Shown piece after piece: positions 33,799-43,266 of a stretch of DNA of 64,000 nt. This DNA is from Collinsella sp. AF33-16 (GTDB taxonomy: Bacteria; Actinomycetota; Coriobacteriia; Coriobacteriales; Coriobacteriaceae), in the NCBI RefSeq assembly GCF_003475325.1, contig NZ_QRQC01000007.1, positions 34,560-98,559 of the forward strand, written 5' to 3'. Each line of letters starts with the position of its first letter. Within the stretch, counting starts at the first letter, position 1. The notes below the pieces were generated by a model. That model ran no database searches, was not told the DNA's origin, and was given only the letters and a program-made list of their open reading frames with translations. The translations under genes were made by a program, and so were the position numbers.

Positions 33799-34600
33799 AA
33801 GATTCCTTCATTCAGAATTGAAGCATGTGAGCAAATGGACGTACGCCTTAATCCTGGTAACTTATGCGTGCATGGTGGTATTGCAGCTTAATTCTTTCCC
33901 GATGTGGTTCTGTAGCCTCCGTGAGAACAGTTTCTTGGGCTTTTTCCCAGACCCGACGCTTCGGCTATCGGCAGAGGATGTCCTTCTATTTGGTAATGCA
34001 GAGGTTTTTCGCGGTCTGCTGTTCAACGTAGCCCCGTTGGCTCATGCATTGTTCTTTCCGTTCATCGCGGCTTGCATTGTGCCGCGCTTTGTCAGTTCGG
34101 GCTTTATTGAGGACCCGTGGGGGTTGTCGGAGGCTCGGGGAGGGAAGCGTGCGTGCGCTATCGTTGCGCGAGTGGTGCTGTCTTCTTTTGCCCTTTTGGG
34201 CGCGTTTATCCTGTCGAGTGTCGTTTTGTACTGTCTTAACTGCGCAATCGTTTTGGATGCTCAGCAGTGTTTCAACCTGAATATGTTTTGCGATCGACTT
34301 CTTCTGGCGAGTGCGGTCTGCCTTGCATACGTGGTCTCTTGCGTGATCGTTGTTTCCTATTTTGGGTCCGGCTTCGGTCCTATTGGCATGCTGTTGCTTG
34401 TCAACGTCGTAGCGATCTACATACAGGTCGGGGCCAATTTCATGCTTCCGCTTCCAGCCTCGATGCTCATGTGGATTTGCGGCGTGACCCCGTTGGGGAA
34501 TGGTCAATGCATCTCGATTTTAATTGACTGCCTCATAAACGTAGCAAGCGTTTTTGCCACTTGCTTTACCGTCGACCGATTACGGTCGAGATTTCTCTGA
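33782..34600 (+). CDS. ABC-2-like membrane permease, second subunit
   Basis: Membrane protein of 272 residues, different from the preceding permease but of the same general shape: a cytosolic start MARQTRRFLHSELKHVSKW, then about six hydrophobic segments including FPFIAACIVPRF and MLLLVNVVAIYIQV. It overlaps the first permease gene by 17 bp, so all three ABC genes are translated together. Start 33782 is preferred over 33764. Cysteine-rich for a membrane protein. Substrate unknown. Confidence 0.72.
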   Translation: MARQTRRFLHSELKHVSKWTYALILVTYACMVVLQLNSFPMWFCSLRENSFLGFFPDPTLRLSAEDVLLFGNAEVFRGLLFNVAPLAHALFFPFIAACIVPRFVSSGFIEDPWGLSEARGGKRACAIVARVVLSSFALLGAFILSSVVLYCLNCAIVLDAQQCFNLNMFCDRLLLASAVCLAYVVSCVIVVSYFGSGFGPIGMLLLVNVVAIYIQVGANFMLPLPASMLMWICGVTPLGNGQCISILIDCLINVASVFATCFTVDRLRSRFL

Positions 34601-34640
34601 TTGTTTGTGAGGGATAATCATACCGAGCATATCAAATACA

Positions 34641-34677
34641 GGGGGGGCGGGCACCGTAGCTGGTGTCCGCCCCCCCC
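34641..34677. terminator. Strong GC hairpin between convergent genes
   Basis: GGGGGGGCGGGCACC (34641-34655) pairs with GGTGTCCGCCCCCCC (34662-34676). It lies between the end of the AT-rich ABC block and the amidotransferase-like gene and can serve both strands. No strong T-run. Confidence 0.75.
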
Positions 34678-34711
34678 GGCTTAGGAGGCTTTAACCTGAG
34701 TGGTTCGCGAG

Positions 34712-35521
34712 CTAGCGGGCCTGCTTTACCTTAGCTGCTGCCTCGACAAACGACTTCCACAGGTTAAAGTCGGTCTCGAGCGTTTGCCAGGTGTACTCGG
34801 GGTGCCATTGCACGCCCAGGCAGAACGGCTGGCCCTCGACCTCGATGCACTCGGGTACGCCATCGGTTGCCTTGGCGACCAGGCGCGTGCTCTTGCCCAG
34901 GCGGTCGACGCAGCAGTGATGTGCCGAGTTGGTCTGGATGAGCCTGTGCCCGCCAACCGCGCGCTCCAGCAGCGAGCCCGGCACGACCTCGACGGGATGC
35001 ACAGGGTCGTTGAGCACGTGGGTATGGCGCCACTGCGTGCGGCCCTCGCGCGCGCCCAGGCTCGGCACGTCCATGCACAGGGTGCCGCCGGTGGCGACAT
35101 TGAGCAGCTGCGTGCCGCGGCAGGTGGTAAAGAGCGGCTTCTTGGCGCGAAGCACCTCGCTAACCAGCTTAAACTCAAAACTATCGCGGATCTCGCAGCA
35201 GAGGGTGGGGTCGTAGGGTCGATCATCGCCCCAACGTTTGGGATTGACATCGGGGCCGCCGGGAATGGCGATACCGTCAGCGATTTCCACGTAATGACGG
35301 ATAACGTCGACGTCTTCAGTAATGGACATCTGCAGCGGCAGACCGCCGGCGGCAAGAATGGCGTCGACAAAGACGCTCGCAATTTCCTCGTTGGGGGAGA
35401 GCGTCTCGCTCAAATAGGGCTTCGCTTCTTCCCAGCGTGGTGCTACCAGGATAAGCGGGCGGTCGGCGGGATCGACGTCGACGTGCGGAGTGTAGGACGA
35501 TGAGGTGCGGGTTCCGATCAT
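34712..35521 (-). CDS. Gamma-glutamyl-gamma-aminobutyrate hydrolase-like (C26) protein
   Basis: Class I glutamine-amidotransferase fold, 269 residues. LFTTCRGTQLLNVATGGTL carries the nucleophile cysteine, and LGVQWHPEYTW carries the catalytic His and Glu. AIPGGPDVNP is the usual oxyanion region. PuuD-type enzymes cleave gamma-glutamyl amides in putrescine breakdown; no other putrescine genes are here. It is followed on the same strand, upstream in transcription, by a polar amino-acid importer, which suggests handling of glutamate-containing compounds. Confidence 0.85.
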   Translation of the reverse strand: MIGTRTSSSYTPHVDVDPADRPLILVAPRWEEAKPYLSETLSPNEEIASVFVDAILAAGGLPLQMSITEDVDVIRHYVEIADGIAIPGGPDVNPKRWGDDRPYDPTLCCEIRDSFEFKLVSEVLRAKKPLFTTCRGTQLLNVATGGTLCMDVPSLGAREGRTQWRHTHVLNDPVHPVEVVPGSLLERAVGGHRLIQTNSAHHCCVDRLGKSTRLVAKATDGVPECIEVEGQPFCLGVQWHPEYTWQTLETDFNLWKSFVEAAAKVKQAR

Positions 35522-35608
35522 GGGTGCGGCTTTCGAATCCGGATGGACATGGCACAGGGGTGGCGCGGGACAAACGTTACTGATGAATTTGCCCGCGTGG
35601 CAATTGGG

Positions 35609-36373
<765 letters not shown>

Positions 36374-36409
36374 GGTGCTCGGCTCCTTATAACTCGAAAT
36401 GGTAAAGCG

Positions 36410-37243
36410 TTAGCGGATGATGGTCGCGCCGGTCTTGTGCGAAACGTAGACAGCGGCCTTGTTGATCGCGACGTTGATGAGGATATAGATGACCGCGATC
36501 ACCAGGTAGACCGACACGAGGGCATCGTAGTTGGTAATGAGCACGCGGGCATTTTGCATGAGGTCGGGGTAGCTCACCACGTAGGCGACGGTGGTGTCTT
36601 TGACGACGACCACAAGCTGCGAAATCAACGACGGAATGATAAACCGAATAGCCTGCGGCAGGACGATTTTAAAGGTGATTTTAGCTTTGGAGAGACCGAG
36701 TGCCTGGGCCGCCTCGACCTGGCCGCGCGGTACGGCGTTGACGCCGGCACGGAAGATTTCGGCCAGTACACCGGCTGCGGCGAGCGCGACGGGAAGCGTG
36801 AGCATCCAAAACGACGGCAGCGCAATCTTGTACTGGGGCAGCACCAAAAAGAAGAAGTAGATGAACAGAAGGCTCGGCACGCCGCGGAAGAAATCGGTGA
36901 GCACGCGGCAGACCAGCTGCAGCGGCTTAATGTCGCTGGTGCGACCGAGCATAAGGGCAAGGCCGAGCACCAGCGCGATGGCGCCGGCGGTGAGTGCGAC
37001 TTTAACGGTGCCCTCAAAGCCGGCAAGCAGGAACTTCCAGGTGGTGAGGTGCGTAAAGAAATACCAATAGTGGACCGAAAGCTGACCGGTCACATAAAAG
37101 CGCTGCAGCACGAGGGCAGCGAGCGCGGCGACGGCAACAAGCGAGATGGCGGTGCCGATGCGAATCTTGGCGCGCATCTTGGGGCCGGGAGCCTCGTAGA
37201 GCGCATCGCGCATGGTGAGCGCGGGGGAGGAGTGCTTGCTCAT
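36410..37243 (-). CDS. Polar amino-acid ABC importer, permease 2
   Basis: Permease of 277 residues of the HisM/GlnP type, longer at the N-terminus than its partner (about 60 extra residues with a first helix near AISLVAVAALAALVL). The EAA coupling loop is VPRGQVEAAQALGLSKAKITFKIVLPQA. Its start overlaps the stop of the other permease by 4 bp (ATGA), so the two are coupled in translation and probably form a heterodimer. Confidence 0.9.
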   Translation of the reverse strand: MSKHSSPALTMRDALYEAPGPKMRAKIRIGTAISLVAVAALAALVLQRFYVTGQLSVHYWYFFTHLTTWKFLLAGFEGTVKVALTAGAIALVLGLALMLGRTSDIKPLQLVCRVLTDFFRGVPSLLFIYFFFLVLPQYKIALPSFWMLTLPVALAAAGVLAEIFRAGVNAVPRGQVEAAQALGLSKAKITFKIVLPQAIRFIIPSLISQLVVVVKDTTVAYVVSYPDLMQNARVLITNYDALVSVYLVIAVIYILINVAINKAAVYVSHKTGATIIR

Positions 37244-37899
37244 CGGAGGATCCTCACCTTCTTATCGATGTAGTTGCCAATGTGGCTCACCACAAAGGCT
37301 GTGCCCAGGTAGCCGAGCGCCGAGATAAAGAACGCGGCGACGCCGCCGAGCGAGCGCGTGTTGATATAGCTCACCACGCCGGTGAGCTCCTGGGGCTTAA
37401 GCGGCACCTGACTGCCGAGCGCGGTGGTGAGCATGACGGCGATAAAGAGGTTGGTCATGGGCAGCACGCTCGAGCGCAGTGCCTGCGGAATCACGATCTT
37501 GGCGAGGATGCGGTTGAAGCTCATGCCCAGCGAGCGGGCGGCTTCCACCTGGCCGACGCCGACGGTGTTGATGCCGCTCATAAAGTTCTCGGAGCCAAAG
37601 GCAGAACCCAAGAGCACTGTGGCGACGATAACGCAGGTGCGATAGGGCAGGACGACCTTGAGCGGCGGCAATGCGTAGACGACGATGATGAGCAACGCAA
37701 TGCCGGGGATGTTACGGAAGACCTGGACATACAGGTCGCCAAAGACGCGCAGCGGCTTGAGCGGCGACACGCGCATCACGGTGACGGCGACGGCCAGCAC
37801 CATGGCGATGGCAAACGACTCAAGCGTCATGCCCCAGGTTGCGAGCAGCGCGTCAATGTAGTTCTGGCCATAGAGCGACCAGAGCTCGGAGAGACTCAT
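37240..37899 (-). CDS. Polar amino-acid ABC importer, permease 1
   Basis: Permease of 219 residues with five helices. The EAA loop is VGQVEAARSLGMSFNRILAKIVIPQA, and the conserved RNIPGIALL precedes it. It follows the substrate-binding gene with a 138-bp gap that contains a hairpin, so the binding protein is probably made in excess, as is usual for importers. Confidence 0.9.
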   Translation of the reverse strand: MSLSELWSLYGQNYIDALLATWGMTLESFAIAMVLAVAVTVMRVSPLKPLRVFGDLYVQVFRNIPGIALLIIVVYALPPLKVVLPYRTCVIVATVLLGSAFGSENFMSGINTVGVGQVEAARSLGMSFNRILAKIVIPQALRSSVLPMTNLFIAVMLTTALGSQVPLKPQELTGVVSYINTRSLGGVAAFFISALGYLGTAFVVSHIGNYIDKKVRILR

Positions 37900-37923
37900 G
37901 CGGACCTCCCGCCGATAAGGAAA

Positions 37924-37949
37924 GGGGCTCCCGTGTGTACGGAAGCCCC
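37924..37949 (-). terminator. Partial terminator between binding protein and permeases
   Basis: GGGGCTCCCG (37924-37933) pairs with CGGAAGCCCC (37940-37949); on the minus strand a TTTCCTT tract follows. Placed after the substrate-binding gene, it would lower expression of the membrane genes. Confidence 0.65.
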
Positions 37950-38037
37950 GACAACTCAGTGAAGAAACAGTTTAGCGCAATAAAGCGCGCCGTGCGTTTC
38001 CGTATGGTTTCGTTGCGGCCGTTACTAGGCGCGTTGC

Positions 38038-39033
38038 CTAGGCGCCGATTTCGGGCAGCTCGGGAACATTGGTGTCGCCCGTGCGGTCGCCGATGCAGAT
38101 CTGCCACAGCTCGGTCCAGGTGCCGTCGTCCTCAATCTTCTTAAGGAAGTCGTTGACGAAGGCGACGCCGTCGGAATCGAGCGGCAGGCCGATGCCATAG
38201 GGCTCCTTGCTGCCGAAGGGCTTGCCGGCAATCTTGTACTTACCGGGCTCGCGGACCAGGGCGCTCTGCTGCATGTTGTTGTCGATGACGTAGGCGTCAA
38301 CGCGGCCCTGCTGAAGTGCCTGGCGGGCCTCCTCGTCGGTCTTGAACTCCTGCTGGCTGGCCTTGGGAGCGAGCTCCTCCAGGATGGCAGGGCCGTTGGA
38401 GCCGGACTGGACGGCGACGTTCTTGTCGGCCAGGTCGTCGACGCTCTTGATGTCGTCGTTGTCGGCGAGCACCAGGATGGCCTGCTGGGTGTAGTAGTAG
38501 GGACCGGCAAAGGAGACGAGCTTCTTGCGATCGTCAGTGATGGTGTAGGTGGCAAAGACGGCGTCGACCTGGCCGTTCTGCAGGACGGACTCGCGCGTGT
38601 CCGAGGTCACCTGGGTGATCTCGACCTTGTTCTCGCCCAGAATGTAGTTGGACAGAAGCTGTGCGATACCGGCGTCGAAGCCGCGGGTCTGACCGTCTTT
38701 CTCGTTGAGGAGGGAGAAGAGCGTGGAGGTCTGAACGCCACCGATCTTAAAGACACCGGCGTCCTTGACGGCCGTGGCCCAGGTGCTGGCGGCGATGGCA
38801 TCGTCATCGGCCTTGGGGCCGTTGTCGACGAGCTTGTCGAATGCCTTAGCGTCGAGCGTGGTGGAAGCCTCGGCATCTTCGGAGCTCTTGGAAGAGCCGG
38901 CGGCGGAACCCTTGTCGGCCTCGGCGCTGGTGTCGGAGCAGCCGGCAAGACCAAGGCCGGCGACGGTTGCGAAGGTGGCGGCGACGAAGCCGCGGCGGTC
39001 GAGAACGACCTGCTGGGAGAGGTTCTTGCTCAT
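38038..39033 (-). CDS. Substrate-binding lipoprotein of the amino-acid importer
   Basis: Type 3 solute-binding protein of 331 residues. The N-terminus DRRGFVAATFATVAGLGLAGC combines a twin-arginine-like pair with a lipobox (LAGC), so it is probably exported by Tat and then lipidated by Lgt (encoded at 61243-62064). A Ser/Ala/Glu-rich linker follows. The binding fold shows RGFDAGIAQLLSNYIL, DAVFATYTITDDRKKLVSFAGPYY and GIGLPLDSDGVAFVNDFL, the glutamate/glutamine-binder pattern. GAAAGGTG precedes the ATG. Confidence 0.9.
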   Translation of the reverse strand: MSKNLSQQVVLDRRGFVAATFATVAGLGLAGCSDTSAEADKGSAAGSSKSSEDAEASTTLDAKAFDKLVDNGPKADDDAIAASTWATAVKDAGVFKIGGVQTSTLFSLLNEKDGQTRGFDAGIAQLLSNYILGENKVEITQVTSDTRESVLQNGQVDAVFATYTITDDRKKLVSFAGPYYYTQQAILVLADNDDIKSVDDLADKNVAVQSGSNGPAILEELAPKASQQEFKTDEEARQALQQGRVDAYVIDNNMQQSALVREPGKYKIAGKPFGSKEPYGIGLPLDSDGVAFVNDFLKKIEDDGTWTELWQICIGDRTGDTNVPELPEIGA

Positions 39034-39224
39034 GGTAGAACACCTTTCTCAATAAAATCCCTAGCGGTTGAGTAGAGTTATACCCTATCGCGCTCAAATG
39101 GGTCAACACGAAATAACTCAGAAACATACTTACCTTATGGGTTATTCAACCTACCAAAAAGGGACAGGTTCACAGGCACCTTCGTGGTGGTTTTGACCGA
39201 TGCAACGGCATGCCTTACTGTTTT
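39034..39224. other. Leader of the importer operon
   Basis: No gene. A half copy of the GGGACAG element lies at 39150-39172. The promoter of the importer must be here, since the gene upstream (dxs) ends convergently ordered on the same strand with its own terminator; I could not fix the boxes. Confidence 0.3.
39150..39172. repeat. GGGACAG-core hairpin, copy 6 (half)
   Basis: CCTACCAAAAAGGGACAGG is followed by TTCA, and the expected TTTTGGTAGG arm is missing. It is a broken copy of the hairpin family. Confidence 0.7.
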
Positions 39225-39441
39225 GTCTCAATCTGTAACATCTGCAGCCATTTTTGCCGAGTAACTGTTACAGATTGAGATTTTCTCTTCAGGGGGATTC
39301 GAATGTCTCAATCTGTAACAGTTAGACGGCCAAAAGGTCTCTATCTGTTACAGATTGAGACAAAGGTCAGGGACTAAGACGGTTTGTCTAGATCTGTAAC
39401 AGGTAGACGGGAATTCGGGCCCTAGATGTTACAGATCGAGA
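39225..39441. repeat. Array of six alternating inverted 15-17 bp repeats, 40-bp period
   Basis: The motif GTCTCAATCTGTAACAG or its complement occurs at 39225-39240 (+), 39265-39280 (-), 39305-39321 (+), 39345-39361 (-), 39386-39402 (+) and 39427-39441 (-). Start-to-start spacing is 40, 40, 40, 41 and 41 bp, and the 23-24 bp between neighbours are all different. The third pair carries small changes (TCTAGATC and GATCGAGA). Each neighbouring plus/minus pair can fold as a hairpin. It lies between the importer promoter region and the end of dxs. Confidence 0.93.
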
Positions 39442-39459
39442 TAATCGCGCCGCGAAAAT

Positions 39460-39497
39460 AAAAACCTCCGCAGGGGTGCTTTCCTTGCGGAGGTTTT
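39460..39497 (-). terminator. Terminator after dxs
   Basis: AAAACCTCCGCA (39461-39472) pairs with TGCGGAGGTTTT (39486-39497). On the minus strand the stem ends in a T-rich tract. It overlaps the stop region of dxs and ends its transcript. Confidence 0.88.
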
Positions 39498-39498
39498 C

Positions 39499-41280
39499 TT
39501 ACTCGTTGAGTAGCCTTACGGCTTCGGCGGCCATGTTCTCGACCGTCATGCCGTTCTGAGCGAGCAACTCTTTGGGGTCGTAGCGGTCGGGGAAGCCCTT
39601 GGCGATGCCGAAGGTGCGCGTGCGCACGGGCGTGCAGGCCAAGTAGCACGCGACACGCTCGCCCCAGCCACCGTCCAAGATGCCGTCCTCGAGAGTGACG
39701 ACAACGCGATGCTCGGCGGCAAGGCTGTCGAGGAACTCACGGTCGAGCTCAGTTGCATAGCGCGGGTTGACGAGCGTGGCCTCGATGCCGTACTCGGCAG
39801 CCAAGCGGTTTGCCACGCGCTCGCCCAACTCAAAGAAATCGCCAAGCGCGAGCACGGCCACGTCGCGACCCTGGCGCACCACGTTGTAATGAACGGCGCC
39901 GTAATCGGCGTCCTCGGCAGGCGCCAAGTCGGGGCGGCTTACCAAGCCAATGCCCGGCACGCGAATCGCCACGGGATGCTCGCGGTGATCGAGCGACCAG
40001 CTCAGCATGGACAGATATTCCTCCATACAGGCCGGCGCCAAGTAGTGCATGTTGGGAAGACCGCTCAGCATGGAAATATCAAAGAACGAGAGGTGCGTCT
40101 CGGATGTGGTGCCAAAGATCGACGCGCCAAATACCAGGATGGTTGCGGGGGCGTCGTTGAGGCACAGGTCGTGCCACAGTTCGTCGTAGGCGCGCTGCAA
40201 AAACGTGCCGTACACACCAAAGACTGGCTTGGCACCCGAGCGGGCGAGCGCGGTGGCAAAGGTCACGGCGTGTTCCTCGGCAATGCCCACGTCGACAAAC
40301 TGCTTGCCTGCCGCGGCGCGAAGCTCGGGTGTAAAGCCCATGATGTAGGGCGTGGCAGCCGTGATGCCCACAACCTGCGGATCGCGCTCGATGGCAGCGC
40401 TCAGGGCCTCGCCCGTAATATCGGCATAGGTGCGCGGCGCAGGCTCGCTCGGATGGCCCGGGCAGAGCTTGCGCCCAGTCGCCATGTCAAACGGACCCAC
40501 ATGATGCCAGCGCTCGGGGTCGCTCTGGGCTGGCTCAAAGCCCTTGCCCTTTGCGGTGGAGACGTGCAGCACGATGGGATGATTGATATCGCGCAGCTCC
40601 TGCAACGCGTCGACCAGGGCCAACACATCGTTGCCGGCGTCCAGATAGCGGTAGTCGAGTCCCATGGCGCGGAAAACGTTGCGCTCGCAGGTGCCGTTGC
40701 TGGCGCGCAGCTCGGCCAGATTGCGATACAGGCCACCGTGGTTTTCGGCGATGGACTGGTCGTTGTCATTGACGACGATGATCAAGTTGCTGTCGAGCTC
40801 GGCGGCATTGTTAAAGCCTTCAAACGCCAGACCGCCCGAAAGCGAACCGTCGCCAATGATGGTAATGACGTTGTAGCTGTCGCCCGCCAAATCGCGGGCG
40901 TGTGCCAAGCCGCAGCCCAGGCTCACCGATGTGGAGGTATGACCCATGGCGAACAGGTCGTGCTCGGACTCGTCGGGATTGGCAAAGCCAGAAGCCTCGC
41001 CATAACGCTCCGGATCGATATAGGTGTACGCGCGCCCAGTCAGCGCCTTGTGGGCGTAGGTCTGGTGCGAAACGTCAAAGACAATCTTGTCGATGGGGGA
41101 GTTAAACACGCGATGAAGCGCAACCGTAAGCTCAACGACGCCCAAGTTGGGGGCAACGTGTCCGCCGACGGCGGCGGAGCTTTCGAGGATGGCGTGGCGG
41201 ATCTCGCCGCAGAGCAGCGGAAGCTCGGCGCGGTCGAGAGCCTTGACGTCCTCGGGCGTTGTCGTTTGCGTAAGCAGCAT
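39499..41280 (-). CDS. dxs: 1-deoxy-D-xylulose-5-phosphate synthase
   Basis: Thiamine-diphosphate enzyme of 593 residues that condenses pyruvate and glyceraldehyde-3-phosphate, the entry to isoprenoid, thiamine and pyridoxal synthesis. IIGDGSLSGGLAFEGFNNA is the TPP/Mg motif, HVAPNLGVVELTVALHRVF the N-terminal motif, DVGIAEEHAVTFATAL the second-domain motif with the catalytic Glu. It is slightly shorter than E. coli Dxs (about 620) and has GDGSLSGG in place of the usual GDGALTGG, so a diverged paralogue is possible. A weak GGAG lies 13 nt before the ATG. Confidence 0.85.
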   Translation of the reverse strand: MLLTQTTTPEDVKALDRAELPLLCGEIRHAILESSAAVGGHVAPNLGVVELTVALHRVFNSPIDKIVFDVSHQTYAHKALTGRAYTYIDPERYGEASGFANPDESEHDLFAMGHTSTSVSLGCGLAHARDLAGDSYNVITIIGDGSLSGGLAFEGFNNAAELDSNLIIVVNDNDQSIAENHGGLYRNLAELRASNGTCERNVFRAMGLDYRYLDAGNDVLALVDALQELRDINHPIVLHVSTAKGKGFEPAQSDPERWHHVGPFDMATGRKLCPGHPSEPAPRTYADITGEALSAAIERDPQVVGITAATPYIMGFTPELRAAAGKQFVDVGIAEEHAVTFATALARSGAKPVFGVYGTFLQRAYDELWHDLCLNDAPATILVFGASIFGTTSETHLSFFDISMLSGLPNMHYLAPACMEEYLSMLSWSLDHREHPVAIRVPGIGLVSRPDLAPAEDADYGAVHYNVVRQGRDVAVLALGDFFELGERVANRLAAEYGIEATLVNPRYATELDREFLDSLAAEHRVVVTLEDGILDGGWGERVACYLACTPVRTRTFGIAKGFPDRYDPKELLAQNGMTVENMAAEAVRLLNE

Positions 41281-41508
41281 CGTTGTGGGTTACTCCATGC
41301 GAATCGAGCGCCGGCGCTCCCTCGGCCGGCACAATTGCACAAAACAGTCTCGCACATTTTGGCGTTTGATATGTGACGGCGGCGCGGTAATTCGCCAACT
41401 GGCGGGGCAAAACGTTTTGTCCGATGCCATACTGGTAGATTCGATGATGATTTTATTCAATGCGTGCAGGCCGTGGCTTGCCGCCGTGAGCCGCTGGAAG
41501 GAGGCAGC

Positions 41509-42045
41509 ATGTCTGATGCCGTTCGTGCCGAGAAAATCGCGCACGAGGTCGACGATGCCGCCCGTCAGCTGGCCCAGGCGGGCCGCTTGGACCTGACGCA
41601 CGAGTTTATCCAGCATGGCGACGTGACGGTCTATGCACACGTGACTTCGGTAGCGCGGGCGAGCCTGTCCTTTGCCGAGTGCTTGGGCCGTGCTGGCATT
41701 TCGGTCGACCGCGCCTCGCTGCTGCGCGGGGCCCTGCTGCACGATTACTTTCTCTATGACTGGCACGATCCCGACCCAAGCCATCGACTGCATGGCTTTC
41801 GTCACCCGTTTTTTGCCCTGGCGCGTGCGGAAGAAGATTTTGAGCTGACGTCGCGCGAGCGGAATATCATCGCGCGCCATATGTTTCCGCTGGTACCGGT
41901 GCCGCCGACATGTCGTGAGGCATGGATTGTGTGCCTGGCCGATAAATGGTGCGCGCTGCGTGAGACGGTCGCCGGCCGTCTGCGGCGCAAGGACGAGGCT
42001 GACGATGGCGTGAACAGCGAATCGAACGAAAAGAGGAGTGGGTAG
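41509..42045 (+). CDS. HD-domain metal-dependent phosphohydrolase
   Basis: Protein of 178 residues. The HD motif is LLRGALLHDYFLYDWHD, with an upstream HVTSVARASLSF and downstream RHPFFALARAE histidines that complete the metal site. Substrate unknown. GGAAGGAGG precedes ATG 41509. It is followed after 3 bp by a CmpB-like membrane gene, and I recall this HD plus CmpB-like pairing from other gut actinobacteria and Firmicutes. Confidence 0.82.
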   Translation: MSDAVRAEKIAHEVDDAARQLAQAGRLDLTHEFIQHGDVTVYAHVTSVARASLSFAECLGRAGISVDRASLLRGALLHDYFLYDWHDPDPSHRLHGFRHPFFALARAEEDFELTSRERNIIARHMFPLVPVPPTCREAWIVCLADKWCALRETVAGRLRRKDEADDGVNSESNEKRSG

Positions 42046-42048
42046 ACG

Positions 42049-43068
42049 GTGGGAACCGCGATCGACATGGCATTTGACGGCGCGACGCTTGCCGCCTGTC
42101 CGCTCTCGGCGCTGGTACTCTCGTTTGCCTTCTACGGTTTTTGCGGCTGGGTATGGGAGTCGACAGTCTGCGCCATGCTCAACCACGGACGCTTTGCCAA
42201 CAGCGGCTTTTTGCTAGGGCCGTGTTGTCCCATCTACGGTGCGGGCGGCATCGCGTGCTGGCTTTTGCTGCGCGGGATTCCGGATGCCTCGAGCCAGTTT
42301 GTCGCCGCGGCGCTTGTATGCAGCGTGATCGAATACAGTGTTGGTGTGCTGTTGGAAAAAACAACAGGCGCGCGCTTTTGGGATTACTCGCATCTGCCGT
42401 TTAACCTGCACGGACGCATCTGTTTGTACTGGGCCTGCGCGTTTGGCTTGGGTGCGCTGTGCATTTGCCGTTTAGTGGAGCCGGCATTGCTGGGGCTGCT
42501 TGCCCATCTGCCGGTGCTGATTGTGCGGCTGTCCGCCTTTATCGTCGCTGTCGCGATGATGGGCGACGCAGTGTGTTCTTTGGCCAGCTGGCGTCGCCTG
42601 TCCGACCAGCTGGAGTGCGTCCGGGCCGACCTTGCCGACCGCATCAACGAGTCGCTTGCCGATGCCTCGGACTCAATGCTCGAGCGCATTCCTGAATCGA
42701 CGATTGACTCGGTGACACAGACGCACATCCGTAGCCGTGCCGTTAACGCGTGGCTGGCCGAGCTGGGTGACGCCGCGCTCGATGCCCTGCGCGAGAAGGC
42801 TTCGATGCCGACGTTTATCTCGGATGGTGCTCGCGGCCTGGCGCTCGCTGCCCGCCGCGTGGCCGATGCCGCGCCGAGCATGCCGCGTCCGTCGCTCAGT
42901 CGTCGCCTTGCCGGCAAGCGCATGAGCCGTCCGGTGCCGAGCGTGTCGCTCAGCCGCCGCGACCTACGCTTCTTCAACGCCTTCCCGCGCCTGCGCATCA
43001 ATCGCTACGAGGGCGTCATCCGAGCTACCGACCTCCGCGACCGAGCCCGCGAGCTGTTCCGGCGCTAG
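42049..43068 (+). CDS. ABC_trans_CmpB-type membrane protein
   Basis: Protein of 339 residues. The first 185 are five or six membrane helices with the family motif FCGWVWESTVCAMLNHGRFANSGFLLGP and the later WDYSHLPFNLHGRICLYW. The C-terminal 150 are soluble, basic and helical. Despite the family name, there is no ATPase partner and transport is unproven. GTG 42049 is preferred, because AGAGGAG precedes it; ATG 42067 is possible. Three bases separate it from the HD gene, so the two share an mRNA. Confidence 0.8.
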   Translation: MGTAIDMAFDGATLAACPLSALVLSFAFYGFCGWVWESTVCAMLNHGRFANSGFLLGPCCPIYGAGGIACWLLLRGIPDASSQFVAAALVCSVIEYSVGVLLEKTTGARFWDYSHLPFNLHGRICLYWACAFGLGALCICRLVEPALLGLLAHLPVLIVRLSAFIVAVAMMGDAVCSLASWRRLSDQLECVRADLADRINESLADASDSMLERIPESTIDSVTQTHIRSRAVNAWLAELGDAALDALREKASMPTFISDGARGLALAARRVADAAPSMPRPSLSRRLAGKRMSRPVPSVSLSRRDLRFFNAFPRLRINRYEGVIRATDLRDRARELFRR

Positions 43069-43266
43069 CCGGGACGGACGCGCTCACGGCTTCCTTGCTC
43101 GCGTATTTCCCGTTGGTTTCGCGTCCGTTGCCGCGCCATTTCCAAGATTACGGCACCGTTTCCATTCGACAGCGCAGCGTTTAACAACGCCGTATCTGGT
43201 CTACACCAGTTGCCCCTCGGCCGCATCATGAGCGCCGACAACGTTCATGCGACCAAGGGGGAGAGA

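Noticed and set aside
39225..39441. CRISPR array
   Set aside because: Regular spacing and unique spacers first suggested it, but repeats are only 15-17 bp, alternate in orientation, and no cas gene is present.
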